From positions 1-40,755 of the forward strand of contig CAICTM010000983.1 in the NCBI GenBank assembly GCA_903772945.1: a DNA stretch of 40,755 bases, given 5' to 3'. How positions within the stretch are numbered: the first letter of the stretch is position 1; every line of letters starts with the position of its first letter. This stretch comes from Seminavis robusta. Lineage: Eukaryota; Bacillariophyta; Bacillariophyceae; Naviculales; Naviculaceae. The notes beneath the pieces are model-generated. The model saw nothing but the letters and a program-made list of their open reading frames with translations. It was not told where the DNA came from and did no database searches. Positions 10,056 through 19,430 of this stretch are shown piece by piece. Position numbers and translations under genes: made by a program.

Positions 10056-10630
10056 ACGATTGCAAGTATATTATTGGTACGACTGCCTCCTCCGTTTGCC
10101 TTTTGCTGGGGGATTATTATGAAATGTTGATTGTGATTGATTGGTTGAGTTTGATGAATGATCAAAATGACAAATGCCATGCCACCGCTGGCTTGGGGAC
10201 CGTCATTTTCTGTTTTGCTAATGAACCGAGCGTGACAGCATAAACAGCTAAATTAATCGACAATATGATGATCATCAGCGTTCTCCCTAAAGCAATTTCG
10301 CATCCCTGCATTATTATTGCCATTAGAATGATCAACGGAATCGAATCATGAATCGAATCGAATCGAATCGAATCCAGCCAACAATGAACTGGCAACAACG
10401 GCACCCGCAAACAGAACGCATTCATTTGAACAGTTCGGCAGCCAAAAAGATCCTCTGTGGGCTTGCAAACATCGGCTTGTTGTGCCAACAAGTCATCTCC
10501 CTGCTCTGTAACTTGACTCTCTTTCATACGCTGCATTGTCGTTTCCTGCTTCCAGCGTTTTCCTAGACCTAGAGGCTATTTCTGGTTGCTTCATTTATTG
10601 ATTGACTGTCACTCGAGTGGATCTTTCATC
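10056..10630. promoter_or_regulatory. Shared divergent promoter region, with (GAATC)n tract
   Basis: 575 bp separate the start codons of the helicase (-) and the ARFRP1-like gene (+), so both promoters and 5' UTRs must lie here. A pentanucleotide tract of about five GAATC/ATCGA repeats sits at 10341-10375. No TATA box can be called with confidence. Confidence 0.45.
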
Positions 10631-11971
10631 ATGTTCAGTTTGGTATCGGGTGTGTACGAGTCCTATTTTGCTCCCTCCCAGCTCAATCTGTTGGTGGTGG
10701 GGGCGAGTGGAGCGGGAAAGACGGCTCTCTTGGAGAGACTCAAAGTGACGCAATTTACCAAGAACAAAAAGGCATCCGCCGACGACGGTACGCCAGACGA
10801 TGTTCCACAATCCTTTTTGCCATTGCGAATGCGACACGCCAGTGCAGCTCCAAAACCTCCAAAACAATCCAAGAAACATCCAACGCCCAAAAAGAAGAAA
10901 TCTCCCAGCAGCAACAACAACAAGAAACGAACGTGGGCATGTCCCGCACCGTCCAAATATGCCAAGGAAGAAAGCAGTGACGATGACGACGACGATGATA
11001 TCAACGAAAGCGAAACGACACTCGATGCCATGGTACCACCTCCGCCAGAACCCAACGGGCTAACACAAGAATCGTCTCGGGAAATTTCGCTGGAAGATGT
11101 GTCGCTGCGAGATAGCGAGCGACAACCGCCACCCACTACTAGTAGCCCTGAACAAGATGACAAAGAGGACGAGGAAGACGAAGACATGCAACATGATCTC
11201 AAGAGTAAAATGCGCATGTTGCCATTGCACAAAATACGGCCCACGAGTACGTTCGTTGAATTCAATTCAATTTGCAAGCAACACTGTTTGGTTTTTGAGT
11301 TTGCCACCCACAAGAGTTTCATCATGTTCTGTGGATCTCATGATTTTTTTCTGTTTCTCATTCTGCTCGATTATTCTCTTTTTACTGTGGCTGTCTATCT
11401 ATATCTCTTTCTTTGTCTTGTGTCAATGTTTTATTGTGTACAAACAACAGTCGGAATGAACTTGGGAAAGGTAGAAATGTGTGGAGCCAAATGCCATGTT
11501 TGGGATCTGGGAGGTAAAATGCATGATTTGTGGTCGCGCTATTACCAAGATTGCGATGCCGTCGTCTTTGTTTGGAAAATTGTCGACGATGCCAATCCGC
11601 CCATGGACCAAAAAAATGAGGATGATGACAGTGACGATGACGTGCCGTTGGTCACTGCCGCACAACAATTGTCGCTGCTAGAGCAAGTACGAGATTCCAT
11701 TGCCGATGATATCCCCGTTTTGATTTGGGGACATTGGTTTCCACAACAACAACAAACACAACAACCCAAAAAGGACCCTGCTTTTCAGTACAATCGCGCG
11801 TTTGCGACGGACGCCGTGTTGCCGCATTACCACAATCCACTCATGTCCGTGTATTTTGGATCCGCCAAAAGTGGTGCGGGAGTTCGGACCGCCATGGAAT
11901 GGTTGATACCCACGGCAGTACGACAAAAAAAGTTTCGAGATAAGAGTGCGGCTCAGAATGAAACAGCATGA
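10631..11971 (+). CDS. Divergent ARFRP1/Arl3-like small GTPase with degenerate G3 and G4
   Basis: Exons 10631..11246 and 11451..11971 give 378 aa; the intron is GTACGT...ACAACAG. I start at Met 10631 because MFSLVSGVYESYF aligns with the start of yeast Arl3 (MFHLVKGLY) and human ARFRP1, trans-Golgi Arf-like GTPases whose Met-Phe N-terminus is acetylated for Sys1-dependent targeting. The P-loop is GASGAGKT (24-31). An acidic, Lys/Ser/Pro-rich insert of roughly 165 residues follows, then switch I IRPTIGMN formed across the splice and WDLGGK (223-228). The family catalytic Gln is Lys here. Where the family has [AN]-NKQD after the PVLML strand, this protein has VLIWGHWFPQQQQ, so the guanine-specificity motif is missing. 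SAKSGAGV (G5) and EWLIP remain. It may be a low-affinity or scaffold-type GTPase; that is inference. Confidence 0.8.
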   Translation: MFSLVSGVYESYFAPSQLNLLVVGASGAGKTALLERLKVTQFTKNKKASADDGTPDDVPQSFLPLRMRHASAAPKPPKQSKKHPTPKKKKSPSSNNNKKRTWACPAPSKYAKEESSDDDDDDDINESETTLDAMVPPPPEPNGLTQESSREISLEDVSLRDSERQPPPTTSSPEQDDKEDEEDEDMQHDLKSKMRMLPLHKIRPTSTFVEFNSICKQHCLVFEFATHKSFIMFCGSHDFFLFLILLDYSLFTVAVYLYLFLCLVSMFYCVQTTVGMNLGKVEMCGAKCHVWDLGGKMHDLWSRYYQDCDAVVFVWKIVDDANPPMDQKNEDDDSDDDVPLVTAAQQLSLLEQVRDSIADDIPVLIWGHWFPQQQQTQQPKKDPAFQYNRAFATDAVLPHYHNPLMSVYFGSAKSGAGVRTAMEWLIPTAVRQKKFRDKSAAQNETA

Positions 11972-13452
11972 CGACAATGATCATGATGAGGATCCCGGCA
12001 AACCGAACCTTTCGTCGCAAAAACGAAGGCGAGGATTGATAACGATGAGGAAGAAGATCTAGTAGAAGCATGACGAAACGAAACGATACGCAATGATACG
12101 ATTCGACTCGACTCGTCTCGCCCGCAACCGCTTGAGCACCACAAGCGTCCGCATAACCTCTAGCCCTACAAAAGGCAAGACAACAGCATACAAGTGTCAT
12201 CAATAATTAGCAATAATTAGCAATTCACACGGCAAGGAACGTAGGACTTTTCCCCAAGGATTCTCAACAGCGAGGCATGCCGGTACTCTTTGCATTTGTC
12301 TCCTCGTACGGTAGTGGACATTGTAGTCTAGGTTGTTGCCCGTACTTGAGATTCATTAGGAGGGCAAACGCCACCGGTAAAAGGACTGGTCTCTGGTGAT
12401 CCAGCTCATTCCAACTGCACAGGTAGTTTTGTTTCCCAGATACTAGGATGTTCGAAGTCCTCGGAAGGAGCCTCTGACGCTGTGAGAAGGGCTTGGGATG
12501 CTGTGGTACCGTTACCGGTGCGTGGGTGACCCGCCACCAACCTCGCACCTCAAACCATGGCTTACCGGTTCCATTGAGCAGCCGGGAAGCTGGAGGTGCT
12601 TGGACGCAAACCACAACCAAAGCACCTGATTGCATGGCTGAACACCGGTACTGCAGTAAAAGTGGTACCAGCCACTTGCTTCCAAAGGTGATCTATTTAT
12701 TTGTCATGTCTCCCAAGCATATGGATACCGGTAGCCACCCACCGCACGCTTTAGCTACCCTGCCCAAGCGGTTTGACAATAGTTGCCTACGTGTACCCAG
12801 AAGAAGCAATCTATGGCACTAACCGAGATAGTACCTAATAACTTCCTAACTTTGTCCAGCTAGCTGTCCAGCTTCTCTGTAGCCGGACCTGTACTGTGAG
12901 CTTAACTGTGTACTTTTGTTAGAGTGGTGTCTTTGTGAGGCAACGCAGCTTGAGCTCTCTCTTTGCCCCATCCACCTTCAGCATAATTAATTATTGTCCT
13001 ACGCCACCTCTGTCGAGAGTCGAGAGTACTTCAATCGTTAATCATTGTCTTTAGAGGGACAAAATGGCTTTAAATCCTTTGAGTCGTCGGTGAGAGATTG
13101 CCTGAGCTGTGTTTCTCAGTCCATTTCAGTCCCCTTTTTCTGAAGGCCACATGGCACACGGTAAAATCGGCATTTCATCATCAATTTCCGCTCTCTGTGC
13201 ATGTCTGCATGTCATCAGCCATATCGATTATTTCGTTACTGTGACCGACCTCGGCAAGGAGACAAGGCAAGGAGACGATGACAACAAGCTGAACTCAAAG
13301 TCTTCATTCATTTATTAAAAGCCCTATACTGCTTATTCAAGAGGAAGGGAAGAAGTGTTTTTCGTGCTCTTTTTCGCTTTGAGACCCATAGCCAACTACG
13401 ACTGCTTATTGTTGGAGACACCGCCGTGCCTGCGAAATAATACAAAGAGAAA
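11972..13452. other. 1.5-kb intergenic region, no gene supported
   Basis: Frames up to about 120 codons are present but show no domain, and several overlap on opposite strands. The region holds scattered GGTACC/ACCGGT palindromes (12510, 12640, 12725) and an AGCTAGCT cluster at 12857. The promoter of the nucleoredoxin-like gene should be at its right end. Confidence 0.4.
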
Positions 13453-15002
13453 ATGGAAGTCGAGATGGAAGTTGAAATGGGAGCCACCAACGCACGGGTG
13501 ATTGAGCAGTTTGGCGCCGATACCCAGCTGTGGTGTGCCTCTACCAATCAATATGCCTCGGCTTCCGAGGTCCTTTCCAACAAAGTGGTATGTGCTCTAC
13601 AGCGAAGGATAAGTGCTGATATTGCCCCAACATCTCACCAATGATTCGTTTGTATGATGATCACGACAGGTTGTGATCCTATTCTCGGCGTATTGGTGTG
13701 GACGTGAGTTTATTTGATGTCTTTTTATGCCTCTCTTCTGTTTGCCGATTTCTCACCACGGTGATGGACATTCTGTTTCTTCCAGCCTGCCGAAGGTTCT
13801 CGCCTCTGCTAAAAACCCTCTACGAAAATCTCAGAAAGCAACCTCGAAAGGAAGAGTTTGAATTTGTCTACTGCTCCATGGACAATTACACCACCGAATA
13901 CAAGCATTATGCCTCTACCATGCCTTGGTGGTCTCTGCCACCTCAATCGCCCGTCACTGACCGGCTCAGAACAATCTACAAGAGCGAAGGAATCCCTCAC
14001 TTGTGCGTAATTGATGCCGAAGGCAATCTGCTGTGTGGAGATGCAGTCAATGAAGCCATGGAAGACACGGCCGGTGCTCGATTCCCCTGGAGATGTCCCA
14101 AGGCCGTCGAAGAGATTCTGCCCGACACATACGTAAAGAATGATCAAACCTACCATCCAACAGCTGAACTCGACAACAAGTATCTTATGCTGTATTTCGG
14201 AGCGGGTTGGTGCCCGAGGAGTACGGCATTCACTAGAAAGGTTGTGCGAGCCTACAGGGCCTTGAAGCGGACACGGGACGACTTTGAGGTAAGAAAGAAG
14301 ACTGCATGTTCAGACAAGTCTACCGTACAGCACTGTTTTGTTGGCTGACCCCGCCTTTTTCTTTCGCTCTAGATGCTTTATGTGAGCTCTGACCGAGACA
14401 GACGAGCCTTCAAGGAAACTCATAGTCAAATGCCGTTTGGTGCCATTCCGTTTGGGGATCGCTATGCAAAAAACAAGCTGGCGCACTTTTTGGGGATTCG
14501 AGGCATTCCGGCACTTCTCATCTTTGGGCCGCGTCCTCCGGGTGGAGGGAATAGGCCACTCATCAACGCCAACATTCGAGAAGTTTTTGAACGAGGAGAT
14601 CACATGCGCGAGTTCCCGTACCACCCGAACTCGTACGGAGACATCAACCGCGTCACGGCGGACATTCAACAGCACAGATTTGTCATTGTGTTTCACGAGG
14701 CTGGGGACGATTACGACCAAGACGAGATCCGTGAAGCTCTGCAAGAAGCATCGAAGATATACAATGAAAGCGGCACTGGCAAGCCCATCAAGTTTTGCTG
14801 GGCGTTTTCCTTTAGCGGTCTATGCGAGAGCCTTCGATCGGTCCTTCGTCTGGGGATGCCAAAGGACGCCCCTGCCATGATTCTGTTGGATATTCCCGAT
14901 AGTGGGGCTTTCTATGTCTGTCCAGAATCCCATTCGACGGACATCACAGCGGATTGCATACTGAACTTTATGAAGTCTCCGGGTCCGAGAATTCAGATAT
15001 AA
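13453..15002 (+). CDS. Nucleoredoxin-like protein (tandem thioredoxin folds)
   Basis: Exons 13453..13587, 13670..13703 (34 nt), 13786..14288 and 14373..15002 (introns 82, 82 and 84 bp) give 433 aa. It is probably a cytosolic or nuclear disulfide reductase of the nucleoredoxin/tryparedoxin type, since no signal peptide is seen. The first thioredoxin fold has VVILFSAYWCGPCRRFSPLL, with active-site Cys55 and Cys58; the codon for the Pro between them is split by an intron. Its IPHLCVIDAEGNLL segment supplies the usual cis-Pro region. The second fold has YFGAGWCPRSTAF (198-202), a CxxS site in which the resolving Cys is Ser, and IRGIPALLIFGP. The C-terminal ~150 residues (RFVIVFHEAGDDYD..., MPKDAPAMILLDIP) look like a third, non-catalytic thioredoxin-like fold, as in nucleoredoxin. 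The acidic start MEVEMEVEM is the first Met in frame with exon 1. Confidence 0.87.
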
Positions 15003-15828
15003 ATAATGCTATGCAACAAAACAACAACCTGCTTGTCTTGTATCTGGGTGCGCCTGTCCGTGTATTGCTATTCAACATAAAGTAACCTCATCCTGTAATG
15101 TAATCAGTTCATCCTCCGTTTGTTCGTCACTCAAGTTGTAGATCTGGCCGCAGTTATCGAGGGCGGGCTTCTTGATATTCACGGCTTCTCTGATGATGTC
15201 AAGAACACTGTCCAGCTTCAGTCATCTGCAGCCTGTGGCGACTGGATAAGAAAGAGGCTTGCCCAGGACACCAAGGCAGAAATTAGTAAAGGAGGATGGG
15301 CAGCTGTGTGATTCGAAATTCGTCTGATGCTGACTCTTTACTACTTCATTCTACTCAGTTCATGTACAGATGGTTTCCGTGATGTCTGATTGTTGATCCT
15401 GAGACATGCGCGTGATTGCCCCAGACTAACTTTGTCATTTCGGGTGGATTGGGAAGGTCCAGCAGTGTACTAGTACTAGTATTTCCCAGCACCACATGGC
15501 GGACTTTTTTACCACACACAGCTCAAAAGAATCACACCTTTGCAGTTGTCCTATTCACCAGAGAGACCTGCGCTTCCAGTACGTTTTCTGATGCCCATCG
15601 TGGGATGTACAGGATACAGGAACCGCTCTTTTGCGCCACGAAGTTTGTACTACGGCCGAACAGACCTTTCCTTCCATTGTGTCTTTGTACGGTTGGTCAT
15701 TTCCTTGGTTGTTTCGGCATGCCGAAATTGTTGAAACTCTAGTATTTGGCATCACCTATCGTGCACTTAACCACAGGGGTGCCATGTACCGTAGTGAATC
15801 GTTCACAAAAGGGATCAACGTACTGTCA
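15003..15828. other. Intergenic; one 63-codon plus-strand frame of unknown status
   Basis: A frame at 15120-15311 (...GFSDDVKNTVQLQSS..., ending GGWAAV) has a protein-like, mixed-charge composition, but there is no homologue I recognise and no clear start context. The remaining frames look like noise. A TACTAGTACTAGTA palindrome lies near 15470. Confidence 0.3.
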
Positions 15829-16164
15829 TCAAGTGCAAGATTCCTGTGGCAGCCAACCGTCTCCGATGGATGCCCCCTCCAAATCTTCCAATGGGCAATG
15901 CACCTTGCAGGAGCCATGATTGAAATCTACTTTCATGCTCTTATAGACCTTCTGGTTGCGCTCTTGTTGTGCCTCGGCACGATCTTGCTGTGTTTCACTT
16001 TGGGCACGCACAGGTATAGCATACTCCAGAGGACAGGTGGCCTTGCAATGGACATAAAGGAATAGGAATTGGGAATGATGATTTCGACAGGAATCGACGC
16101 TACACACCTCTTCGGAAACGCAACATGATTGCACGGCATTCAGGGCATGATTCGATTCATCGCA
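15829..16164 (-). CDS. Possible small Cys-rich protein exon with two CKxxCPLE motifs
   Basis: Read on the minus strand, 16164 to 15829 is open from CDESNHALNAVQSCCVSEEV to ...WLPQESCT-stop. It contains two copies of C-K-x-x-C-P-L-E (CKATCPLE and CKVHCPLE) separated by a Gln/Arg/Glu-rich helix-like stretch (QSETQQDRAEAQQERNQK). The repetition of a Cys motif in one frame argues for real coding. There is no ATG at its start, but AAATACAG immediately precedes 16164 as a possible acceptor, and an open minus-strand frame starting at ATG 16380 (MSMEDLLEVPVEV...) lies upstream as a possible first exon. The joining donor is uncertain: the best phase-compatible one, GTAGCG, would leave an intron of only ~57 bp. 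No function is suggested; it may be a remnant. Confidence 0.3.
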   Translation of the reverse strand, partial: CDESNHALNAVQSCCVSEEVCSVDSCRNHHSQFLFLYVHCKATCPLEYAIPVRAQSETQQDRAEAQQERNQKVYKSMKVDFNHGSCKVHCPLEDLEGASIGDGWLPQESCT

Positions 16165-16802
16165 CTGTATTTAAGTCTTCATGCGGGTCAAACGCTTGTT
16201 CTGATTCTGCAGTGTCGCTACTATGTTAAGGTCATTGTCATATTCCCTCCTCTGTCGCTTTTTCACTTGACGAGCTCGTGGATTCAGAATCGAAGGGTTT
16301 CGGGTCGAGGAACCACCACCCACCCCACACCCAATCCTTGATACCTCTACCGGTACCTCTAGAAGATCTTCCATTGACATGTTGGCTGCGTGCCCGTATA
16401 TGGATCTATTTGACCATAGACTAATAGAGATATTTGTGGCCAGTGCCTCCCTTCTCTAGCTAGCTCCTCATCGGTTGCTTCTTTATACCCAAGCTGGACT
16501 TGAGCCTCTTCTAGAACTTGCCGTTTTATTGTCATTGCTTACCATGCACAAGCTGTCTTATAATGCTTTCACGGTATTCAAAGCGAATTCCGCAGAAAAG
16601 AAGCGAGCCGTCGAGTGAGTCGAATCCCTCCTTCGGCTCACGACCAACCCCAACGACCGAGGAACAGCCCACGCCCGAGATGGGAGCGGCTGTTCAGCGC
16701 TGTTCATAGAAGACAGACAGGACTGTTGTTGTTATTACAGCAGAAGACAACAACAAGCAACTCAGCTGTGGAAAGGATCGTAACGTTGATGATCCAAGCA
16801 GT
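16165..16802. other. Upstream region of the SUMO-like/BTB gene, with a possible extra first exon
   Basis: An in-frame upstream exon is possible: ATG 16563 to 16614 (52 nt, MLSRYSKRIPQKRSEPS...), donor GTGAGT at 16615, acceptor TTATTACAG ending at 16740, then an open frame through to Met 16803. The phase is right, but I cannot tell it from a 5' UTR intron. ACCGGTACC and CTAGCTAGCT palindromes occur at about 16345 and 16457. Confidence 0.4.
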
Positions 16803-19134
16803 ATGAACAACAACAATAACAACAATAACAACAATAATCATAATGCCGCAGGGCTGCTCTTGGCGGCGCAGCAACAACAGCAGGGTGGCCATGTAGACAT
16901 ACCGGCACACGATGACAACGTGGACGATGAAGAGGAGGAGGACGACGGCATTGAACGAGACGCCGACGGAGTCCTCGATGGTGGCGTGGCTGGTTCCTCC
17001 AACAGCTCTAGTGCCGATGATAGCTCCACCACCGCTGCCGCACGACGTCGTTCGGCGGATTGTGACTTGGTGCGTGATCCAATTTGGTGTAGGCTCTGGT
17101 AGGCTTTCTACTTGCTTTCTGACGCTTCTGTCTGTCGCTTTCTTCCACAGCTATTGTTCATTGTATGCGGCGAAAACATGGACGACATTGCTCCCAAACA
17201 TCCCATTCTGAAAGAAGGCGTTGTAGTCTCTATTGGACTGGACAAAAACACGAAATTGGGCGCTGTCTTTCGTCGCTTTGCGGAGTTTTGCAATGAGCAT
17301 TCCAAACACAAAGTGGAGGATACGGACTTGGAATTCTTCCACTGCCAATTGTTGAATGGATCAGATACGGCGGAGTCGTCGGCGTTGATGAAGAACGATC
17401 GAATCAAAGTACGAAAAGAACGAGCTGCTGACCGACAAAATCAGGCGGAGCTCAAACGTCTACAACGTGATTCCGACAAGGAATACTTCAAACAACTACA
17501 GCAGCTCATGCCCAATGGGGGCGCCAACAAAGATTGCGATGTGGTGTTTGATTGCCAAGGAAAAATCCCAGACGACAATGGATTTCGACAACAAGTACTT
17601 ACCTCCAAAGTGAGAGGACATTCTGTCGTTTTGGGCAAGCGATGCAAATGGCTGGGAGAATTGATTGATACGGCGAGAAAAGAACGTGCCAATCATAGTG
17701 TCTTGACGGAGGATCCACCCGCGGATGACATTATCAACATCAATAATTTGAGCGATGTGGTCGTCAAAGCGGAGGAGGATGCGGACAATTCGCCACAGAG
17801 CCAAAATAGAATTGACTTCCCTACCGGACACATTGTCGCCAACACCAGCTCCACGCTGCCAGATGAAGATGGACAGCCTCCCAGACGCAATGGTGACACG
17901 GAAGATTACGATGAAGACGACGATGAAATGGGAGTGCTTCCATTTCCAATGCCTCAGAATAGACCACAAGCCGTTCACCGGGGTGGTGCCACCGAAATTG
18001 AGGACGACGACAACGATGAAGACGAGTCCGACGCGGACTCGATGGGAGCTGTTGGTGGCCACTCACGAGATCGTGTGGTGAGAAACAGTTTTGTTTCCCG
18101 GGAATCGACGCAGTCGGATGAGCTGGTTGTCACCATCTCCAAGCATTCTCCTCAGGCCATGAAGCTGCTCCTGGAGTATTGCTACAGCAACCGTGTCATT
18201 CCGTTGGGACACGATGCATATGTACAAGCTTGTCGAACCAAACCGGTCAAGCCCAATGGTCCAGTGGCACCGTATTCGTCTTCGAGGCGATGGCCAAACA
18301 ATGGCGCCCCGCAGGTGACTTTTTCGGTTGCGTTGGCAGGCATCTCGTTGGCGGAGGAGGCTGGTTTGCGACGTCTCTCGCTCATGTGCGAGGTCGCGGC
18401 ATCTCAGCTGGTCAGCAATGCAAACGTTGTTCATGCTTTATCGGCGTGTACCCAGCAACACTCGTTGACAGGCAACTCGCTTCCACGCCTTCGAGAGGTT
18501 GCCATGAGCATCATTCTGAGATTCGGGCCGCGTGGCTTTTACGACATGCCTGTCTTTCGAAAGGCACTCGAAGGACCAACAACCTCCATCATTCCGACAC
18601 TGCTCACGGGAACAGTGGAAGCTATGGCCACAAACGACAAACAAAAGAACGAAAGCAGCAAACTATCGGGTCACAAGCGGGACTTTTCTGCGATCGCGGA
18701 CAGTTTCTACAAAACGTAAGTGTACCAGCCCCATATCTTGAATGATGTCTTGTCTCTCATTGCGAAGCCTCCTAACTTTTATTCTTTGATTTTCTATTGC
18801 ATTGCACAGATGCGACCGAGAAGACACGCATTCTAGAGAAAGCGAGCGACGGATGCGTCGTTTGGAACGAGATGGAAAGGCTCCAAGGCAACCCGCTGGA
18901 GTTCTGGTGAAGACCGAGGACGAAGACATGTACCTGGATCAGGTCCATTCTTCCAGCTGGGCAGCCGAATCAGCGAGGCGAAGTCTGAAGCGAATGTCCC
19001 ACCACGTAAACATTGGTGGTACCTTTCGAGTGGATAGAACTGGAGTGTACGCTACAACATCACGAGACTCTGGGGCAGGGGTCTATCCGACGCGAAGACG
19101 CAGTTCTCGACGCCGCTCTTCTGAGCGCAAGTAG
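16803..19134 (+). CDS. SUMO-like domain plus interrupted BTB/POZ protein
   Basis: Exons 16803..17069, 17151..18715 and 18810..19134 (introns 81 and 94 bp) give 718 aa. Residues 1-89 are disordered: eleven consecutive Asn, a Gln run, then an acidic stretch. Residues ~90-178 resemble the ubiquitin-like fold of SUMO/Rad60 proteins (beta strand EGVVVSIGLDKNTKL, helix GAVFRRFAEFCNEH, DTDLEFFHCQLLNG, MKNDRIKVRKE), but there is no C-terminal diglycine. A charged helix precedes a BTB domain whose first half (CDVVFDCQG, VRGHSVVLGKRCKWLGELI, ~217-266) is separated from its second half (VVTISKHSPQAMKLLLEYCYSN, ~412) by ~145 acidic residues. A BACK-like helical region follows (RLSLMCEVAASQLV...LREVAMSIILRFGPRGF), then a basic Arg/Ser tail. 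BTB proteins commonly serve as Cullin-3 adaptors or transcription factors; which applies here is unknown. Confidence 0.83.
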
Positions 19135-19430
19135 ACTGGATCGAATTGAGGCCTTGGTTTGATGATTTTATTATGTTGGTGTTCACATTGCATGCAGTAT
19201 TTGTTGCGCTCGCTCTTGTTTGTCTTATATATTATTAGCCGATGATGCACGAAGGCATTGAAAGGCAAAGCTTTTTAGAAATATGACAGTACTATTAAAA
19301 AAACAATTATTGCATGCATTTGTGTTACTAGTATCATCATGTCTTCGGCGCACCAGCAAGGAAGACAGTGGCGTTTCTCAGTTCGGGTTTCGTTGCGGAG
19401 CATGGTCATTTACTTTGCGTTCCTCTCGTA
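19135..19430. other. Convergent 3' intergenic region
   Basis: It holds the 3' ends of the BTB gene (+) and the Oxa1/Cox18 gene (-). No other feature is seen. Confidence 0.4.

Noticed and set aside
8975..10180. A 401-codon frame overlapping the helicase N-terminus on the same strand
   Set aside because: It is the +1 shadow of RGG/Asn/Glu triplet repeats. It has Ile/Thr/Arg runs typical of shifted repeats, and the other frame joins a real helicase.
11640..11770. Poly-Gln/acidic region of the ARFRP1-like gene considered as a separate ORF
   Set aside because: It lies in frame between WDLGGK and SAK of one GTPase domain, and splitting it would break the domain.
15631..16065. 144-codon plus-strand frame with hydrophobic stretches
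   Set aside because: It has no domain, and the opposite strand carries the more convincing repeated CKxxCPLE frame.
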